DNA from: Actinomadura meyerae | Lineage (GTDB): Bacteria > Actinomycetota > Actinomycetes > Streptosporangiales > Streptosporangiaceae | Assembly: GCF_900188445.1 (NCBI RefSeq) | Contig: NZ_FZOR01000018.1 | Location: forward strand, 1 to 64,000 | Direction: 5' to 3' | DNA: 64,000 nt | Shown: piece after piece, positions 8,072 to 17,442 of the stretch | Numbering within the stretch: position 1 is the first letter of the stretch | Layout of the letters: every line of letters begins with the position of its first letter | The notes under the pieces: generated by a model | Database searches by the model: none | What the model saw: only the letters and a program-made list of their open reading frames with translations | What the model was told of the DNA's origin: nothing | Position numbers and translations under genes: made by a program

Positions 8072-8842
8072 ATGGGAAACGCAGCAGAGGCAAGACGAAC
8101 GGTCGGCGAAGTGCGCGGCGGCGCCCGGACGGAGCACCTCGGGAAGGTGTACGGGTCCGGTGACATGGCGGTGCGCGCGCTCGACGACGTCACCATCGAG
8201 TTCCCGGACGGGCGGTTCACCGCCATCATGGGCCCGTCCGGCGCCGGCAAGTCCACGCTCATGCACTGCGTGGCCGGGCTGGAGGACGCGACGTCCGGCA
8301 AGGTCTACGTGGGCGGCCAGGAGCTGGGGGCGCTGTCGGACCGGCGGCTCACCAGGCTCCGCCGCGAGCGCATCGGGTTCGTGTTCCAGGCGTTCAACCT
8401 GATCCCGACGCTCACGGCGCGCGACAACATCGTGCTCCCCCTCACGCTGGCGGGGACGCGCCCGGACGCGGAGTGGCTGGACACCGTCGTCCGCGTCCTG
8501 AAGCTGGGGGACCGGCTGTCGCACCGGCCTTCGGAGATGTCGGGCGGGCAGCAGCAGCGCGTCGCGCTGGCGCGCGCGCTCGTCACGCGTCCGCAGATCG
8601 TGTTCGCGGACGAGCCGACCGGCAACCTCGACTCCCGCACCGGCGCCGAGGTGCTGGCGCTGCTCCGCAACGCCGTGGACGACCTCGGCCAGACCGTCGC
8701 GATGGTCACCCACGACCCGGTCGCCGCGGGGCACGCCGACGCGGTCGTGTTCCTCGCCGACGGCCGCATCGTCGACGTCATGGACGCCCCCACACCCGAC
8801 CGGGTGCTGGACCGCATGCGAGGGCTGGGAGACCACTCATGA
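8072..8842 (+). CDS. ABC transporter ATP-binding protein (MacB/LolD type)
   Basis: A 256-residue ATPase subunit with Walker A GPSGAGKST, Q-loop FVFQAFNLIPTLT, signature SGGQQQR, Walker B IVFADEPTGNLDSRTG and the H-loop VTHD. The FADEPTGNLDSRTGAEV pattern is typical of ATPases working with FtsX/MacB-type permeases. Its stop codon overlaps the start of the permease gene (ATGA), so they are translationally coupled. The start is uncertain: ATG 8072 has no clear ribosome site, and GTG 8111 or ATG 8048 are possible. The role is probably export of a lipophilic or antimicrobial compound or extraction of an envelope component; the substrate is unknown. Confidence 0.92.
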   Translation: MGNAAEARRTVGEVRGGARTEHLGKVYGSGDMAVRALDDVTIEFPDGRFTAIMGPSGAGKSTLMHCVAGLEDATSGKVYVGGQELGALSDRRLTRLRRERIGFVFQAFNLIPTLTARDNIVLPLTLAGTRPDAEWLDTVVRVLKLGDRLSHRPSEMSGGQQQRVALARALVTRPQIVFADEPTGNLDSRTGAEVLALLRNAVDDLGQTVAMVTHDPVAAGHADAVVFLADGRIVDVMDAPTPDRVLDRMRGLGDHS

Positions 8843-11349
8843 TCGGGCTCGTCTTCAAGGAGTTGTGGGGACGCAAACGTCGGCTGGTCGGCTCCCTGGT
8901 GGCGGTCTTCCTGGGCGTGACGTTCCTGACGGGGACGCTCGTCCTCGGTGACACGCTCGCGGCGAGCATCGACGGCTACTTCTCCAAGGCGTACGGCAAC
9001 ACGGACGTGACCGTACGCAACGCGACCAAGGTGAGCGACGCGCCATGGGGCGCGCGCGGGGACATCGACGCGTCCGTTGTGGACAGGGTGCGCCAGGTGG
9101 ATGGCGTCGCCAATGCCGAGCCCACCATCCAGGGGTCGGGCCAGCTGCTCGCCAAGGACGGCACCACGATCCAGTCGCGCGGCCCCCGGATGGCCGGAAA
9201 CTGGCTGACCGACCCTGAGCTCAACCCGTACCACCTGGTGTCCGGGCGTGCTCCGCGCACGCCGGACGAGGTCGTCGTCAACAAGATGTTCGCCGACGAG
9301 GGAGGCCTCAAGGTCGGGGACCGCACGGCGGTGCTCACACCGCAGAAGGTCCCGGTGACCGTGGTCGGCATCAGCAAGTTCGGTGACGAGGACGCCTTCG
9401 GCGAGACGTCGTTCACGGCGTTCACCTTGGAGGGCGCCCGCGAGCACATCGCGAAGGGGAGCGACCGCGTCGGGGGCGTCGCCGTCCGCGCCGAGGACGT
9501 CGTCAGCCAGGCGGAACTGGCGTCCCGCATCGGGCCGGTCCTGCCCGCCGGGGTGGAGGCGGTCACCAACAAGGCGCAGGTCGAGGAGGGCATGAGCCTC
9601 GTCGAGAGCGGCTTCCTGCGCGTGTTCCGGATCGTGCTGGCCGCGTTCGGCGGGGTCGCGCTGCTCGTCGCCGCGTTCTCCATCCACAACACCTTCGCGA
9701 TCACGATGGCGCAGCGGACCCGCGAGTCGGCGCTGTTGCGGGCCCTCGGCGCCGGCCGCCGGCAGGTCGTCGCGATCGTCGGGTTCGAGGCCCTCGTGGT
9801 CGGCGGCGCCGCCACCCTCGCCGGGCTCAGCGGCGGGCTCGGCTTCGCGGCCCTGCTGCGGTGGATGTTCACGCGGTTCCGGATCGGGATCGCGATGGAG
9901 GGCCTCACGGTCGCCGCCACCTCGGTCCTCATCGCGGTGCCGGTCGGCCTCGCGGTCACCCTCGTCGCGGCGCTCGGGCCGGCGCTGAAGGCGTCCCGGA
10001 CGCCGCCGCTGGCGGCGCTGCGCGAGGTCGCGGCCGAGGCGTCCCGGCCGTCCGACGCCCGGATCGTCATCGGCGGCGTCTTCGGCGCCGTCGCGGCGGG
10101 GACCGTCGTGTTCGGCGCGGTCACCGAGCAGATGGCGATGGCGGCCGCGGGCGCGGTGGTCACCGTCGCCGCGATGGTCGTGCTCGGGCCGGTCGCCGCC
10201 CGCCCGGTCGCGGCCCTCATCGGCGGCCCCGCGGCGCGGCTGCGCGGCGTGCCGGGCCGGCTCGCCCGCGACAACGCGTCCCGCAGCCCGGCCCGCACCG
10301 CCGGCGCCGCGACCGCGCTGATGATCGGCGTCGGCGTCGTCTCGCTGATGACCGTGTTCATCGGGTCGCTGGGCGCGTCCCTGGAGAACAGCGTCGCCGG
10401 GTCGTTCAAGGGATCGCTCGTGATCAACGCGGGCAACAACGAGACCGGCGGGTTCGGCACCGGGCTCGTGCGGGACGCCGCGCGGCTGCCCGAGGTCCAG
10501 GAGATCGCGGGGGCCGGGACCGGCAGCATGCGGGTGGACGGCGACCCCTCGACGGTCAGCGTGGCCGACCCGTCCGCCCTCAGCCGCGTCCTCGACCTGG
10601 ACGTCACCCAGGGCGACGTCAAGGACGCCGGTACGTTCGCGGTGTCGAAGGGCGTCGCCGACGACAAGGGCTGGCGCGTCGGGTCGCAGGTGGGCGTGAC
10701 GTTCGCCGACGGTGCGTCCCAGCGGCTCACCGTGGGCGCCGTCTATGAGAACACCGATCTCACCGGTGACTACCTCGTGCCGCGCAGCGTATGGGACGCC
10801 CACACCAGGCAGCCCTTGGACACCAGAGCGTTCGTCCAATTGCGGCCAGGTGCTTCCGAGGCCGACGCCACCCGCGCCCTCACCCGGCTGAGCGCCGCGT
10901 ACGGCGCCCCAGAGGTGCAGACCCGGGACGACTTCGTGGCCGCGCAGACGGAGGAGCAGCAGGGGTTCATCACCGTCGTCTACGGGATGCTGATCCTCGC
11001 CATCGTCGTCGCGCTGCTCGGCATCGCCAACACGCTGTCGCTCGCCGTCCACGAACGGACCCGCGAACTCGGGCTGCTCCGGGCGGTCGGCGCGACCCGG
11101 CCGCAGATCAGGTCGATGGTCCGGTGGGAGTCGCTGATCGTCGCGCTGTTCGGCACCGCCGGCGGCATCGGGCTCGGGCTGTTCCTCGGCTGGGGGCTCG
11201 GCAGCGCCCTCGGCAACCCGTTCGCCCCGCCCGCCGTCCAGCTGGCGCTCGTCGGCGTCGTCGGCGCGGTCGCCGGGGCGCTCGCCGCGATCCGCCCCGC
11301 GCGGCGCGCGGCGCGGCTGGCGATCCTGTCCGCGATCTCCGCGCCGTGA
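8839..11349 (+). CDS. ABC transporter permease, FtsX/MacB family
   Basis: An 836-residue membrane protein with an N-terminal transmembrane segment (about 15-38), a large extracytoplasmic MacB-like domain, and two FtsX permease blocks. The first is around 265-400 and includes the MAQRTRESALLRALGAGRRQV coupling segment. The second is at the C-terminus, with the near-repeat VHERTRELGLLRAVGATRPQI. Two in-tandem FtsX modules are usual for actinobacterial members. It starts at ATG 8839, overlapping the ATPase stop by four bases, so the two gene products form one transporter. Upstream in-frame sequence belongs to the ATPase gene in another frame. Confidence 0.92.
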   Translation: MIGLVFKELWGRKRRLVGSLVAVFLGVTFLTGTLVLGDTLAASIDGYFSKAYGNTDVTVRNATKVSDAPWGARGDIDASVVDRVRQVDGVANAEPTIQGSGQLLAKDGTTIQSRGPRMAGNWLTDPELNPYHLVSGRAPRTPDEVVVNKMFADEGGLKVGDRTAVLTPQKVPVTVVGISKFGDEDAFGETSFTAFTLEGAREHIAKGSDRVGGVAVRAEDVVSQAELASRIGPVLPAGVEAVTNKAQVEEGMSLVESGFLRVFRIVLAAFGGVALLVAAFSIHNTFAITMAQRTRESALLRALGAGRRQVVAIVGFEALVVGGAATLAGLSGGLGFAALLRWMFTRFRIGIAMEGLTVAATSVLIAVPVGLAVTLVAALGPALKASRTPPLAALREVAAEASRPSDARIVIGGVFGAVAAGTVVFGAVTEQMAMAAAGAVVTVAAMVVLGPVAARPVAALIGGPAARLRGVPGRLARDNASRSPARTAGAATALMIGVGVVSLMTVFIGSLGASLENSVAGSFKGSLVINAGNNETGGFGTGLVRDAARLPEVQEIAGAGTGSMRVDGDPSTVSVADPSALSRVLDLDVTQGDVKDAGTFAVSKGVADDKGWRVGSQVGVTFADGASQRLTVGAVYENTDLTGDYLVPRSVWDAHTRQPLDTRAFVQLRPGASEADATRALTRLSAAYGAPEVQTRDDFVAAQTEEQQGFITVVYGMLILAIVVALLGIANTLSLAVHERTRELGLLRAVGATRPQIRSMVRWESLIVALFGTAGGIGLGLFLGWGLGSALGNPFAPPAVQLALVGVVGAVAGALAAIRPARRAARLAILSAISAP

Positions 11350-11359
11350 CCCGTCCCGC

Positions 11360-11393
11360 CCCCGTTCCTCCCGCCACGCCGGGGGGAACGGGG
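11360..11393 (+). terminator. Hairpin terminator after the transporter operon
   Basis: A 9-bp perfect stem (CCCCGTTCC at 11360-11368 with GGAACGGGG at 11385-11393) begins 11 bp after the permease stop and has no T-run. Tail-less hairpins of this kind are common after actinobacterial genes. It separates the transporter from the downstream aminotransferase promoter. Confidence 0.5.
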
Positions 11394-11426
11394 ATCGCGG
11401 GCGCGGGCCGCGGCTATGGTAAGTCC

Positions 11427-12638
11427 ATGCAGGTCAACCAATCGGGGAAGCTCACCAACGTCTGCTACGACATCCGCGGGCCCGTGCTGAAGCGCGCGAA
11501 GCAGCTGGAGGCCGAGGGCAACAACATCCTCAAGCTGCACATCGGCAACCCGGCCCCGTTCGGGTTCGAGGCCCCGCCCGAGCTCCTCCAGGACATGGTC
11601 CGCAACCTGCCGGACGCGCACGGCTACAGCGACTCCAAGGGCATCCTGCCCGCGCGCCGCGCCATCGTGCAGCGCCTGGAGGACAGCGGCGTCGCCGGCA
11701 TCGACGTCGAGGACGTCTACCTCGGCAACGGCGTGTCCGAGCTCATCGTCATGACCCTGCAGGCGCTGCTCAACGACGGCGACGAGGTCCTCATCCCCGC
11801 GCCGGACTACCCGCTGTGGACGGCCGCGGTCTCCCTCTGCGGCGGCACGCCCGTCCACTACCTGTGCGACGAGGACGACGGCTGGCAGCCCAGCCTGGAC
11901 GACATCGAGGCCAAGATCGGCGACCGCACCCGCGCGATCGTCATCATCAACCCCAACAACCCGACCGGGGCCGTCTACTCGCGCGAGGTGCTCTCCCGCA
12001 TCGTCGAGGTCGCCCGCCGCCGCAACCTGCTCATCTTCGCCGACGAGATCTACGACCGGATCCTGTACGACGACGCCGAGCACGTCCCGATCGCCTCGCT
12101 CGCCCCCGACCTGCTGTGCCTCACCTTCGGCGGGCTGTCGAAGAACTACCGGGTCGCCGGGTTCCGGTCCGGCTGGGTGGTGCTGTCGGGGCCGAAGGAG
12201 CACGCCGAGTCCTACATCGAGGGCCTCGACATCCTCGCCAACATGCGGCTGTGCCCGAACGTCCCCGGCCAGCACGCCATCCAGGCCGCGCTCGGCGGCT
12301 ACCAGAGCATCGACGATCTCGTCCTGCCGACCGGGCGCCTCGGCGAGCAGCGCGACCGCGCCTGGAAGCTGCTGAACGACCTGCCCGGCGTGTCCTGCGT
12401 CAAGCCGCAGGGCGCCCTGTACGTCTTCCCGCGCCTGGACCCCGAGATGTACCCGATCGAGGACGACATGCAGTTCGCCCTCGACCTGCTCGAACAGCAG
12501 AAGCTGCTCATCGTGCAGGGGACGGGCTTCAACTGGCCGTCCACCGACCACTTCCGCGTCGTCACCCTGCAGTACGCCGACGACCTGGAGGACGCCGTCG
12601 GCCGCATCGGCGACTTCCTCGCCGGCTACCGCCGCTGA
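11427..12638 (+). CDS. alaA: Alanine/aspartate-type aminotransferase (AlaA-like)
   Basis: A 403-residue class I PLP aminotransferase. The cofactor lysine is in the segment GGLSKNYRVAGFRSGW, preceded by the NPNNPTGAVY loop and the FADEIYDRI aspartate motif; the substrate-carboxylate arginine lies near the C-terminus (DHFRVV). Start and overall pattern (QSGKLTNVCYDIRGP) match the E. coli AlaA / mycobacterial AspC-annotated group, which transfers amino groups between glutamate and pyruvate. The exact substrate is inferred. The ATG at 11427 follows a -10-like TATGGT (11415-11420) by six bases with no ribosome site, suggesting a leaderless mRNA. It is convergent with the helicase gene. Confidence 0.88.
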   Translation: MQVNQSGKLTNVCYDIRGPVLKRAKQLEAEGNNILKLHIGNPAPFGFEAPPELLQDMVRNLPDAHGYSDSKGILPARRAIVQRLEDSGVAGIDVEDVYLGNGVSELIVMTLQALLNDGDEVLIPAPDYPLWTAAVSLCGGTPVHYLCDEDDGWQPSLDDIEAKIGDRTRAIVIINPNNPTGAVYSREVLSRIVEVARRRNLLIFADEIYDRILYDDAEHVPIASLAPDLLCLTFGGLSKNYRVAGFRSGWVVLSGPKEHAESYIEGLDILANMRLCPNVPGQHAIQAALGGYQSIDDLVLPTGRLGEQRDRAWKLLNDLPGVSCVKPQGALYVFPRLDPEMYPIEDDMQFALDLLEQQKLLIVQGTGFNWPSTDHFRVVTLQYADDLEDAVGRIGDFLAGYRR

Positions 12639-12692
12639 GCCGCAGCGCGCGTGCCCCCGCGCGTCACCCGCGCGTGAGGCATCGCGGGCGGG

Positions 12693-14786
12693 TCACTCCG
12701 CGGCGGCCGCGTCGAGGCGGCGCAGGGCGCCGCGGACCACGTCCGGGTCGGTCGTCGCCCAGAACGGCGGCAGGGAGTTCTTCAGGAACCCGCCGTACCT
12801 GGCCGTGGCCAGCCGCGGGTCGAGGACGGCGACGACGCCGCGGTCGTCCATCGACCGCAGCAGCCGGCCCGCGCCCTGCGCCAGCAGCAGCGCGGCATGC
12901 GTCGCGGCGACCGCCATGAACCCGTTGCCGCCGCGCGCCGCGACCGCCCGCGACCGCGCCGACGACACCGGGTCGTCCGGGCGCGGGAACGGGATGCGGT
13001 CCATGATGACGAGCTGCAGCGACGGGCCCGGGACGTCCACGCCCTGCCAGAGGGACAGCGTGCCGAACAGGCACGTGCGCTCGTCCTCGGCGAACCGCTT
13101 CACCAGCAGGGACGTCGAGTCCTCGCCCTGGCACAGCAGGGGGTGGGACAGGTGGTCCTTCAGCTCGTCGGCGGCCTGCCGCGCCGCCCGCATCGAGGAG
13201 AACAGGCCCAGCGTCCGCCCGCCCGCCGCCTCGATCAGTTCGGTGATCTCCGTCAGGTAGGCGTCGGCGAGGCCGTCCCGCCCTGGCTGCGGCAGGTGCC
13301 GCGCGACGTACAGGATGCCGGCCTTCCCATGGTCGAACGGCGACCCCGCGTCGAGCCCCGACCAGACGACCTCGGTCTGCTCGCCCTTCTCGGTCGCGGT
13401 CCGGGCGAGCCCCTCCGCGGCCGTCTTGGCGTCCCTGGGGGCCTGCTCGTCCAGCGGAGGCAGGCCCCACTGCCGGGCGAGCGGCTCGAACGACCCGCCG
13501 AGCGTCAGCGTCGCCGACGTCAGGATCGCGGTGCGCCGCTCGAACAGGGTCGTCCGCAGCAGGCCGCCGACGCCGATCGGCGCGACGTGCAGCGCCGGCG
13601 GGCGCTTCGGCCGCCCGTCCGGGACGAACGGCTTCTCCACCCACACCACGTCGAAGCGCTCGGCCATCTCGGGCTGGAACGCCTCCAGCATCCGCACGGC
13701 CGTGTCGTGCAGGTCTTCCAGCGACGACCGCGCGGCCTTGCGCGCGGCCATGTCACCGGGATCCGACTCCTTCTTGTCGGGGCCGAGGGCCGTGACGCAG
13801 GCGTGCGCGGCGTCCCGTACAACCGCGAGGGTGTTGCCCAGGGCGCTCGGCAGGACGTCCATGCGCCCCTGGGGCAGATCCTCCAGCAGGACGCCGAGCC
13901 CCTTCGCCGCCTCTGTCAGCCGGTTGGCGACGGCCTCCTCGATCAGCCGGCCGCACCGCCGCGCGGCCGTCTCGACCCCGGCACCGCTCAGGTCTCCCGT
14001 GGCGACCGACGTGACCCGGTCGACGAGCTCGTGCGCCTCGTCGACCACCACGACGTCGTGCTCGGGCAGGACCTGGAACTCCTCCAGGGCGTCGATGGCC
14101 AGCAGCGCGTGGTTGGTGACCACGATGTGCGCCTCACCGGCCTCCGCCCTGGCCAGCTCGGCGAAGCACTCGGTGCCCTGCGGGCACCGCTGGGCGCCCA
14201 GGCACTCCTTCGCCGTGACGGCCACCTGCCGCCACGCCTGCTCGCTCACCCCCGGGACCAGCTCGTCCCGGTCGCCGGTGCCGGTCTCGTCCGCCCACTC
14301 GTTCAGCCGCTTGACCTGGCGGCCCAGCGTCGAGAGCTGCTGCGGGTCGAACAGGCCCGCCCCGTCGTCCTCCTCGGGCACGCCCGTCTGCACCCGGTGC
14401 AGGCACAGGTAGTTGCGGCGCCCCTTCAGGATCGCGAACTTCAGCTCCGTCCCCAGCATGGGCCCGAGGGCCTCCGCCAGCCGGGGCAGGTCGCGGTCGA
14501 CGAGCTGCCGCTGGAGCGCGATCGTCGCGGTCGACACCACCACCGTCGTCTGCTTCTCCACCGCGTACCGGATCGCGGGCACGAGGTAGGCGAGCGACTT
14601 GCCGGTGCCGGTGCCCGCCTGCGCGGCGAGATGCTCGCCCGAGTCGATCGCCTTCTCCACCGCCCGCGCCATCTCCACCTGGCCGGGGCGCTCGGCACCC
14701 CCGATGGACGCGACGGCCGCGGCGAGCAGGGTCGCCATGTCCGGAATCTGGGTATCGCTGGCGTTCAGCAGATCAGGGGCGGGCAC
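12693..14786 (-). CDS. ATP-dependent DNA helicase, DinG/XPD-like
   Basis: A 697-residue superfamily 2 helicase with an N-terminal Walker A (AAQAGTGTGKSLAYLVP), a DEAH box (VVVDEAHEL), and C-terminal motifs V-VI (QGVDVPGPSLQLVIMDRIPF, AQGAGRLLRS). Four cysteines between Walker A and the DEAH box (CLH, then LGAQRCPQGTECF) fit the 4Fe-4S domain of DinG/XPD helicases, which resolve R-loops and unusual DNA structures. No SOS-box-like site is evident upstream. I prefer the GTG start at 14786, because a TAGCGT -10-like element ends 8 bases before it; the ATG at 14738 is an alternative. Confidence 0.9.
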   Translation of the reverse strand: MPAPDLLNASDTQIPDMATLLAAAVASIGGAERPGQVEMARAVEKAIDSGEHLAAQAGTGTGKSLAYLVPAIRYAVEKQTTVVVSTATIALQRQLVDRDLPRLAEALGPMLGTELKFAILKGRRNYLCLHRVQTGVPEEDDGAGLFDPQQLSTLGRQVKRLNEWADETGTGDRDELVPGVSEQAWRQVAVTAKECLGAQRCPQGTECFAELARAEAGEAHIVVTNHALLAIDALEEFQVLPEHDVVVVDEAHELVDRVTSVATGDLSGAGVETAARRCGRLIEEAVANRLTEAAKGLGVLLEDLPQGRMDVLPSALGNTLAVVRDAAHACVTALGPDKKESDPGDMAARKAARSSLEDLHDTAVRMLEAFQPEMAERFDVVWVEKPFVPDGRPKRPPALHVAPIGVGGLLRTTLFERRTAILTSATLTLGGSFEPLARQWGLPPLDEQAPRDAKTAAEGLARTATEKGEQTEVVWSGLDAGSPFDHGKAGILYVARHLPQPGRDGLADAYLTEITELIEAAGGRTLGLFSSMRAARQAADELKDHLSHPLLCQGEDSTSLLVKRFAEDERTCLFGTLSLWQGVDVPGPSLQLVIMDRIPFPRPDDPVSSARSRAVAARGGNGFMAVAATHAALLLAQGAGRLLRSMDDRGVVAVLDPRLATARYGGFLKNSLPPFWATTDPDVVRGALRRLDAAAAE

Positions 14787-14893
14787 GCCGCCCAACGCTA
14801 CCGCCCCCGGCCGGCGCCCACGCCCGCCCCGAGGTTATCCACAGTCCCCGGAATCTCCGCCGGGCGCGTCCGGCCGCTGCGAACGTCGACGCC

Positions 14894-15889
14894 ATGGCAC
14901 CTCTCGTGATCCGCAGCGCCCAGGACGCCATCGCCGCCGTCCCCTACCTGCTCGGCTTCCACCCGTCCCGCAGCCTCGTCGTGATCGGTTTCGAGGGCGG
15001 TCGCGGCATCTGCGCGGTACGGCTCGACTTACCGGCCGACGACGGCGGCCGCGCGGCCGACGTCCTCGCCGCCAACGGCTACGCCCGCTCCCTGCTGCTC
15101 GGCTACGGCCCCGCCGCCGAGGTCGAGGCGGCCGCCGCCCCGATGCGCGCGGCCCTCGCCTCGGCCGGGGTCCCCGTCGCCGAGGCGATCCGCGTCGCCT
15201 CCGGCCGCTGGTGGTCGCTCACCTGCGACGACACCTGCTGCCCGCCCGAGGGCACCCCCTACGACATCTCCGCCAGCGCCCTCGCCGCCCAGGCGACCTA
15301 CGCCGGCCACGTCGCGCTGGCCGACCGGGCCGAACTCGTCCGCTCCGTCCAGCCCCTCGGCGGGCCGGCCCGCGCCGCCATGCGCGACGCCACCGCCAGG
15401 GCCGAACGCCGCCGGGCGCGCGGCTCCTCCCTGGAGGAGGACCTCGCCCGCCTGCGCGCCCTGCTCGACCGCGGCCGCGCCGGTCCCACCGACGACGAGG
15501 TCGCCTGGCTCGGCCTGCTGCTCACCGACCTGCGCTTCCGGGACGAGGCATGGATCCGCATCGACGAGGACGCCCCAGCCGCCGACATCGCCTTCTGGCG
15601 CGACGTCCTCCGCCGCGTGGAGGAGCGGTACGCCCCCGCACCCGCGTCGCTCCTGGCCTTCGCCGCCTACACCGCGGGCGACGGCGGCCTCGCCAACGTC
15701 GCCCTCCAGCGCGCCCTGGACGCCGACCCCGCCTACTCGATGGCCGCCATCCTCCGCGAGGTGATCAACGCCGGCATCCCGCCCTCCCGGCTCGCGCTCC
15801 GCATGACCCCCGCCCAGCTGGCCGCCGCCTACGACGACAGAGCCGACAGAGCCGACAGAGACGACAGAGCCGACAGAAAGGCCGGCTGA
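14894..15889 (+). CDS. DUF4192 family protein
   Basis: A 331-residue protein that fits DUF4192 throughout, beginning VIRSAQDAIAAVPYLLGFHPSRSLVVIG, with the central RWWSLTCDDTCCPPEGTPYD and the C-terminal AYTAGDGGLANVALQRALDADPAYSMA. The family is nearly confined to actinobacteria, and its function is unknown. The last 18 residues are a low-complexity Asp-Arg-Ala tail encoded by a 9-bp tandem repeat, probably dispensable. It is divergent from the helicase gene, about 100 bp away. Confidence 0.9.
   Translation: MAPLVIRSAQDAIAAVPYLLGFHPSRSLVVIGFEGGRGICAVRLDLPADDGGRAADVLAANGYARSLLLGYGPAAEVEAAAAPMRAALASAGVPVAEAIRVASGRWWSLTCDDTCCPPEGTPYDISASALAAQATYAGHVALADRAELVRSVQPLGGPARAAMRDATARAERRRARGSSLEEDLARLRALLDRGRAGPTDDEVAWLGLLLTDLRFRDEAWIRIDEDAPAADIAFWRDVLRRVEERYAPAPASLLAFAAYTAGDGGLANVALQRALDADPAYSMAAILREVINAGIPPSRLALRMTPAQLAAAYDDRADRADRDDRADRKAG
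15833..15878 (+). repeat. Short tandem repeat at the 3' end of the DUF4192 gene
   Basis: About five imperfect copies of a 9-bp unit (gacagagcc and variants such as gacagagac) encode the acidic-basic tail of the DUF4192 protein. The unit length is a multiple of three, so copy-number change keeps the frame. Confidence 0.75.
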
Positions 15890-16038
15890 CGCCATGCCGA
15901 AGACCAACGAACGACACGCGCAGGCCACGGAGTCACGGTCGGCCGTCGCGATGCCGCGGGCCGACGAGCGAGAAGCGAGGGATGAAGAGTCACGACCGGG
16001 TGGCGTCGCGGCGTGGGGTGGTGGGGGAGGCGCGGGGG

Positions 16039-16410
16039 TCAGGGGGCCACGGCTTCGCCGGGGGTGCCGGGGTCGATGCGGCGGTCGGGGTTGCGGGCGT
16101 TCCAGGCGCGCATCCGGGGCGGGTAGCCGACGATCTGCACGTCGTAGACGGGCAGGCCCAGGTCGCGGGCCACCTTGCCGATGACCTTGGGGGAGCCGAC
16201 GCGGCGGCGGGTCCACTCGCCGTCGTGGGCGACCGCCACGGCGGTGGTGTCGGTGGCGAAGGTCTCCGGCTCGACGAAGAACTCGACGCCGCGGCGGGAC
16301 CGCGCGAACGCGATCAGCGCCTCGATGTCGGTGTCGGTCGCCTCCCGGTCCAGCCGTGTCACCGTGGCCCCCCGGTTCTTGCGTATCCCGAACCGGTCCC
16401 GGAACCTCAT
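16039..16410 (-). CDS. Conserved actinobacterial hypothetical protein
   Basis: A 123-residue soluble protein beginning MRFRDRFGIRKNRG and containing HDGEWTRRRVGSP and VYDVQIVGYPPRMRAWNAR. This pattern is familiar from small conserved proteins in many actinomycetes, sometimes loosely labelled oxidoreductase, but I see no cofactor or catalytic motif. I chose the ATG at 16410; reading frame upstream runs into the divergent deacetylase promoter and gene. It stands alone between DUF4192 and the deacetylase gene. The Trp/Arg-rich centre (HDGEWTRRR) could bind nucleic acid, which is speculation. Confidence 0.75.
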   Translation of the reverse strand: MRFRDRFGIRKNRGATVTRLDREATDTDIEALIAFARSRRGVEFFVEPETFATDTTAVAVAHDGEWTRRRVGSPKVIGKVARDLGLPVYDVQIVGYPPRMRAWNARNPDRRIDPGTPGEAVAP

Positions 16411-16560
16411 CGTCCACCCCGTCCTCTGGTCGCGGATGCGGTGTACGACGATAACGACGTCCGGGGTGCCCGGGTTCCCGACACAGCGCCGGAATGCCCT
16501 GCGGGCAAGGGCCCGAGCCCTAGACTGGCTGATCTTGGGGGAACGGCAGCGGGGGTGGTG

Positions 16561-17406
16561 ATGGGCGGGCTGGAGCTTGTCCGGCGGGGGGCGGCGGGCG
16601 TGCTCGCGGCGGCGGTCTTCGGGTGGCTCAGCTCGCTCGGCGGTGGCCCGGCGGAGGTCGGGCTGACCTCCGCGCGCGGCGAGGCTCCGGCCGCGAAGCC
16701 GAAGCCCGCGCCGAAAGCCGCGCCGAAACCGACGCCCGAGCCACCGCCGCCGCCCCCCGACTGCGCGCGGGTCAAGTGCGTGGCGCTGACGTTCGACGAC
16801 GGGCCGGCCGCCTCCACGGAGGAGCTGCTGGAGATCCTCGCCGCGCGCAAGGTGCGGGTGACGTTCTTCGTCGTGGGGGAGAACGTCGCCGAGCACCCGG
16901 AGCTGGTGCGCCGGGAGCACGAGGCCGGGCACGAGATCGGCGACCACAGCTACACGCACGCCGACCTCGGCACCTCCTCCAGGGAGAAGGTCGTGTCGGA
17001 GCTGACGCGGACGCAGGAGGCCGTCCGGCGGGCGTCCGGGGTCACGCCCAAGCTGCTGCGGCCGCCGTACGGGTCGGTGTCCAAGCGGCTCACGAAGGCC
17101 GCGCGGGAGCAGGGCCTCGCGCAGATTTTGTGGACGGTCGACCCGCTCGACTGGTCGCACCGCGACAGCCGTTACGTCGAGAAGCGGGTGCTGAAGGCGG
17201 TCAAGCCCGGCTACGTGGTGCTGCTGCACGACATCCACCCGACGACGGTGAAGGCCGTCCCGCGCATCATCGACCGGCTGGCCGCGCAGGGGTACGCGTT
17301 CGTGACCGTGTCCGAGCTGTACGGCGGGCGGCTCGTCCCGGGGAAGGAGTACGGCCAGACCGGGCGGCCCATGGCCGATTCAGGGGCGGCTCAGGGTCAT
17401 CCCTGA
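16561..17406 (+). CDS. Polysaccharide deacetylase (NodB domain), secreted or anchored
   Basis: A 281-residue carbohydrate esterase family 4 protein. A hydrophobic N-terminal segment (about 8-28) looks like a signal peptide or anchor. It is followed by an Ala/Lys/Pro-rich linker (about 40-67) and the NodB domain. Catalytic and metal motifs are TFDDGP (77-82), HSYTH (129-133), RPPYG, WTVDPLDW and LLHD. The family removes acetyl groups from peptidoglycan GlcNAc or MurNAc or from similar polymers, so a wall-modifying role outside the membrane is likely. ATG 16561 follows ggggtggtg. A possible -10 (TAGACT, 16521-16526) lies about 35 bp upstream. Confidence 0.9.
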   Translation: MGGLELVRRGAAGVLAAAVFGWLSSLGGGPAEVGLTSARGEAPAAKPKPAPKAAPKPTPEPPPPPPDCARVKCVALTFDDGPAASTEELLEILAARKVRVTFFVVGENVAEHPELVRREHEAGHEIGDHSYTHADLGTSSREKVVSELTRTQEAVRRASGVTPKLLRPPYGSVSKRLTKAAREQGLAQILWTVDPLDWSHRDSRYVEKRVLKAVKPGYVVLLHDIHPTTVKAVPRIIDRLAAQGYAFVTVSELYGGRLVPGKEYGQTGRPMADSGAAQGHP

Positions 17407-17442
17407 TGGTCCGCGGGCGCCGCCGCGCGCAGCATGGGAGGC

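Noticed and set aside
8305..11052. Long minus-strand frame (915 codons) across the ABC transporter
   Set aside because: It is antisense to the coupled ATPase and permease, both of which have clear motifs. The Asp/Arg/Gly-rich protein has no recognisable domain.
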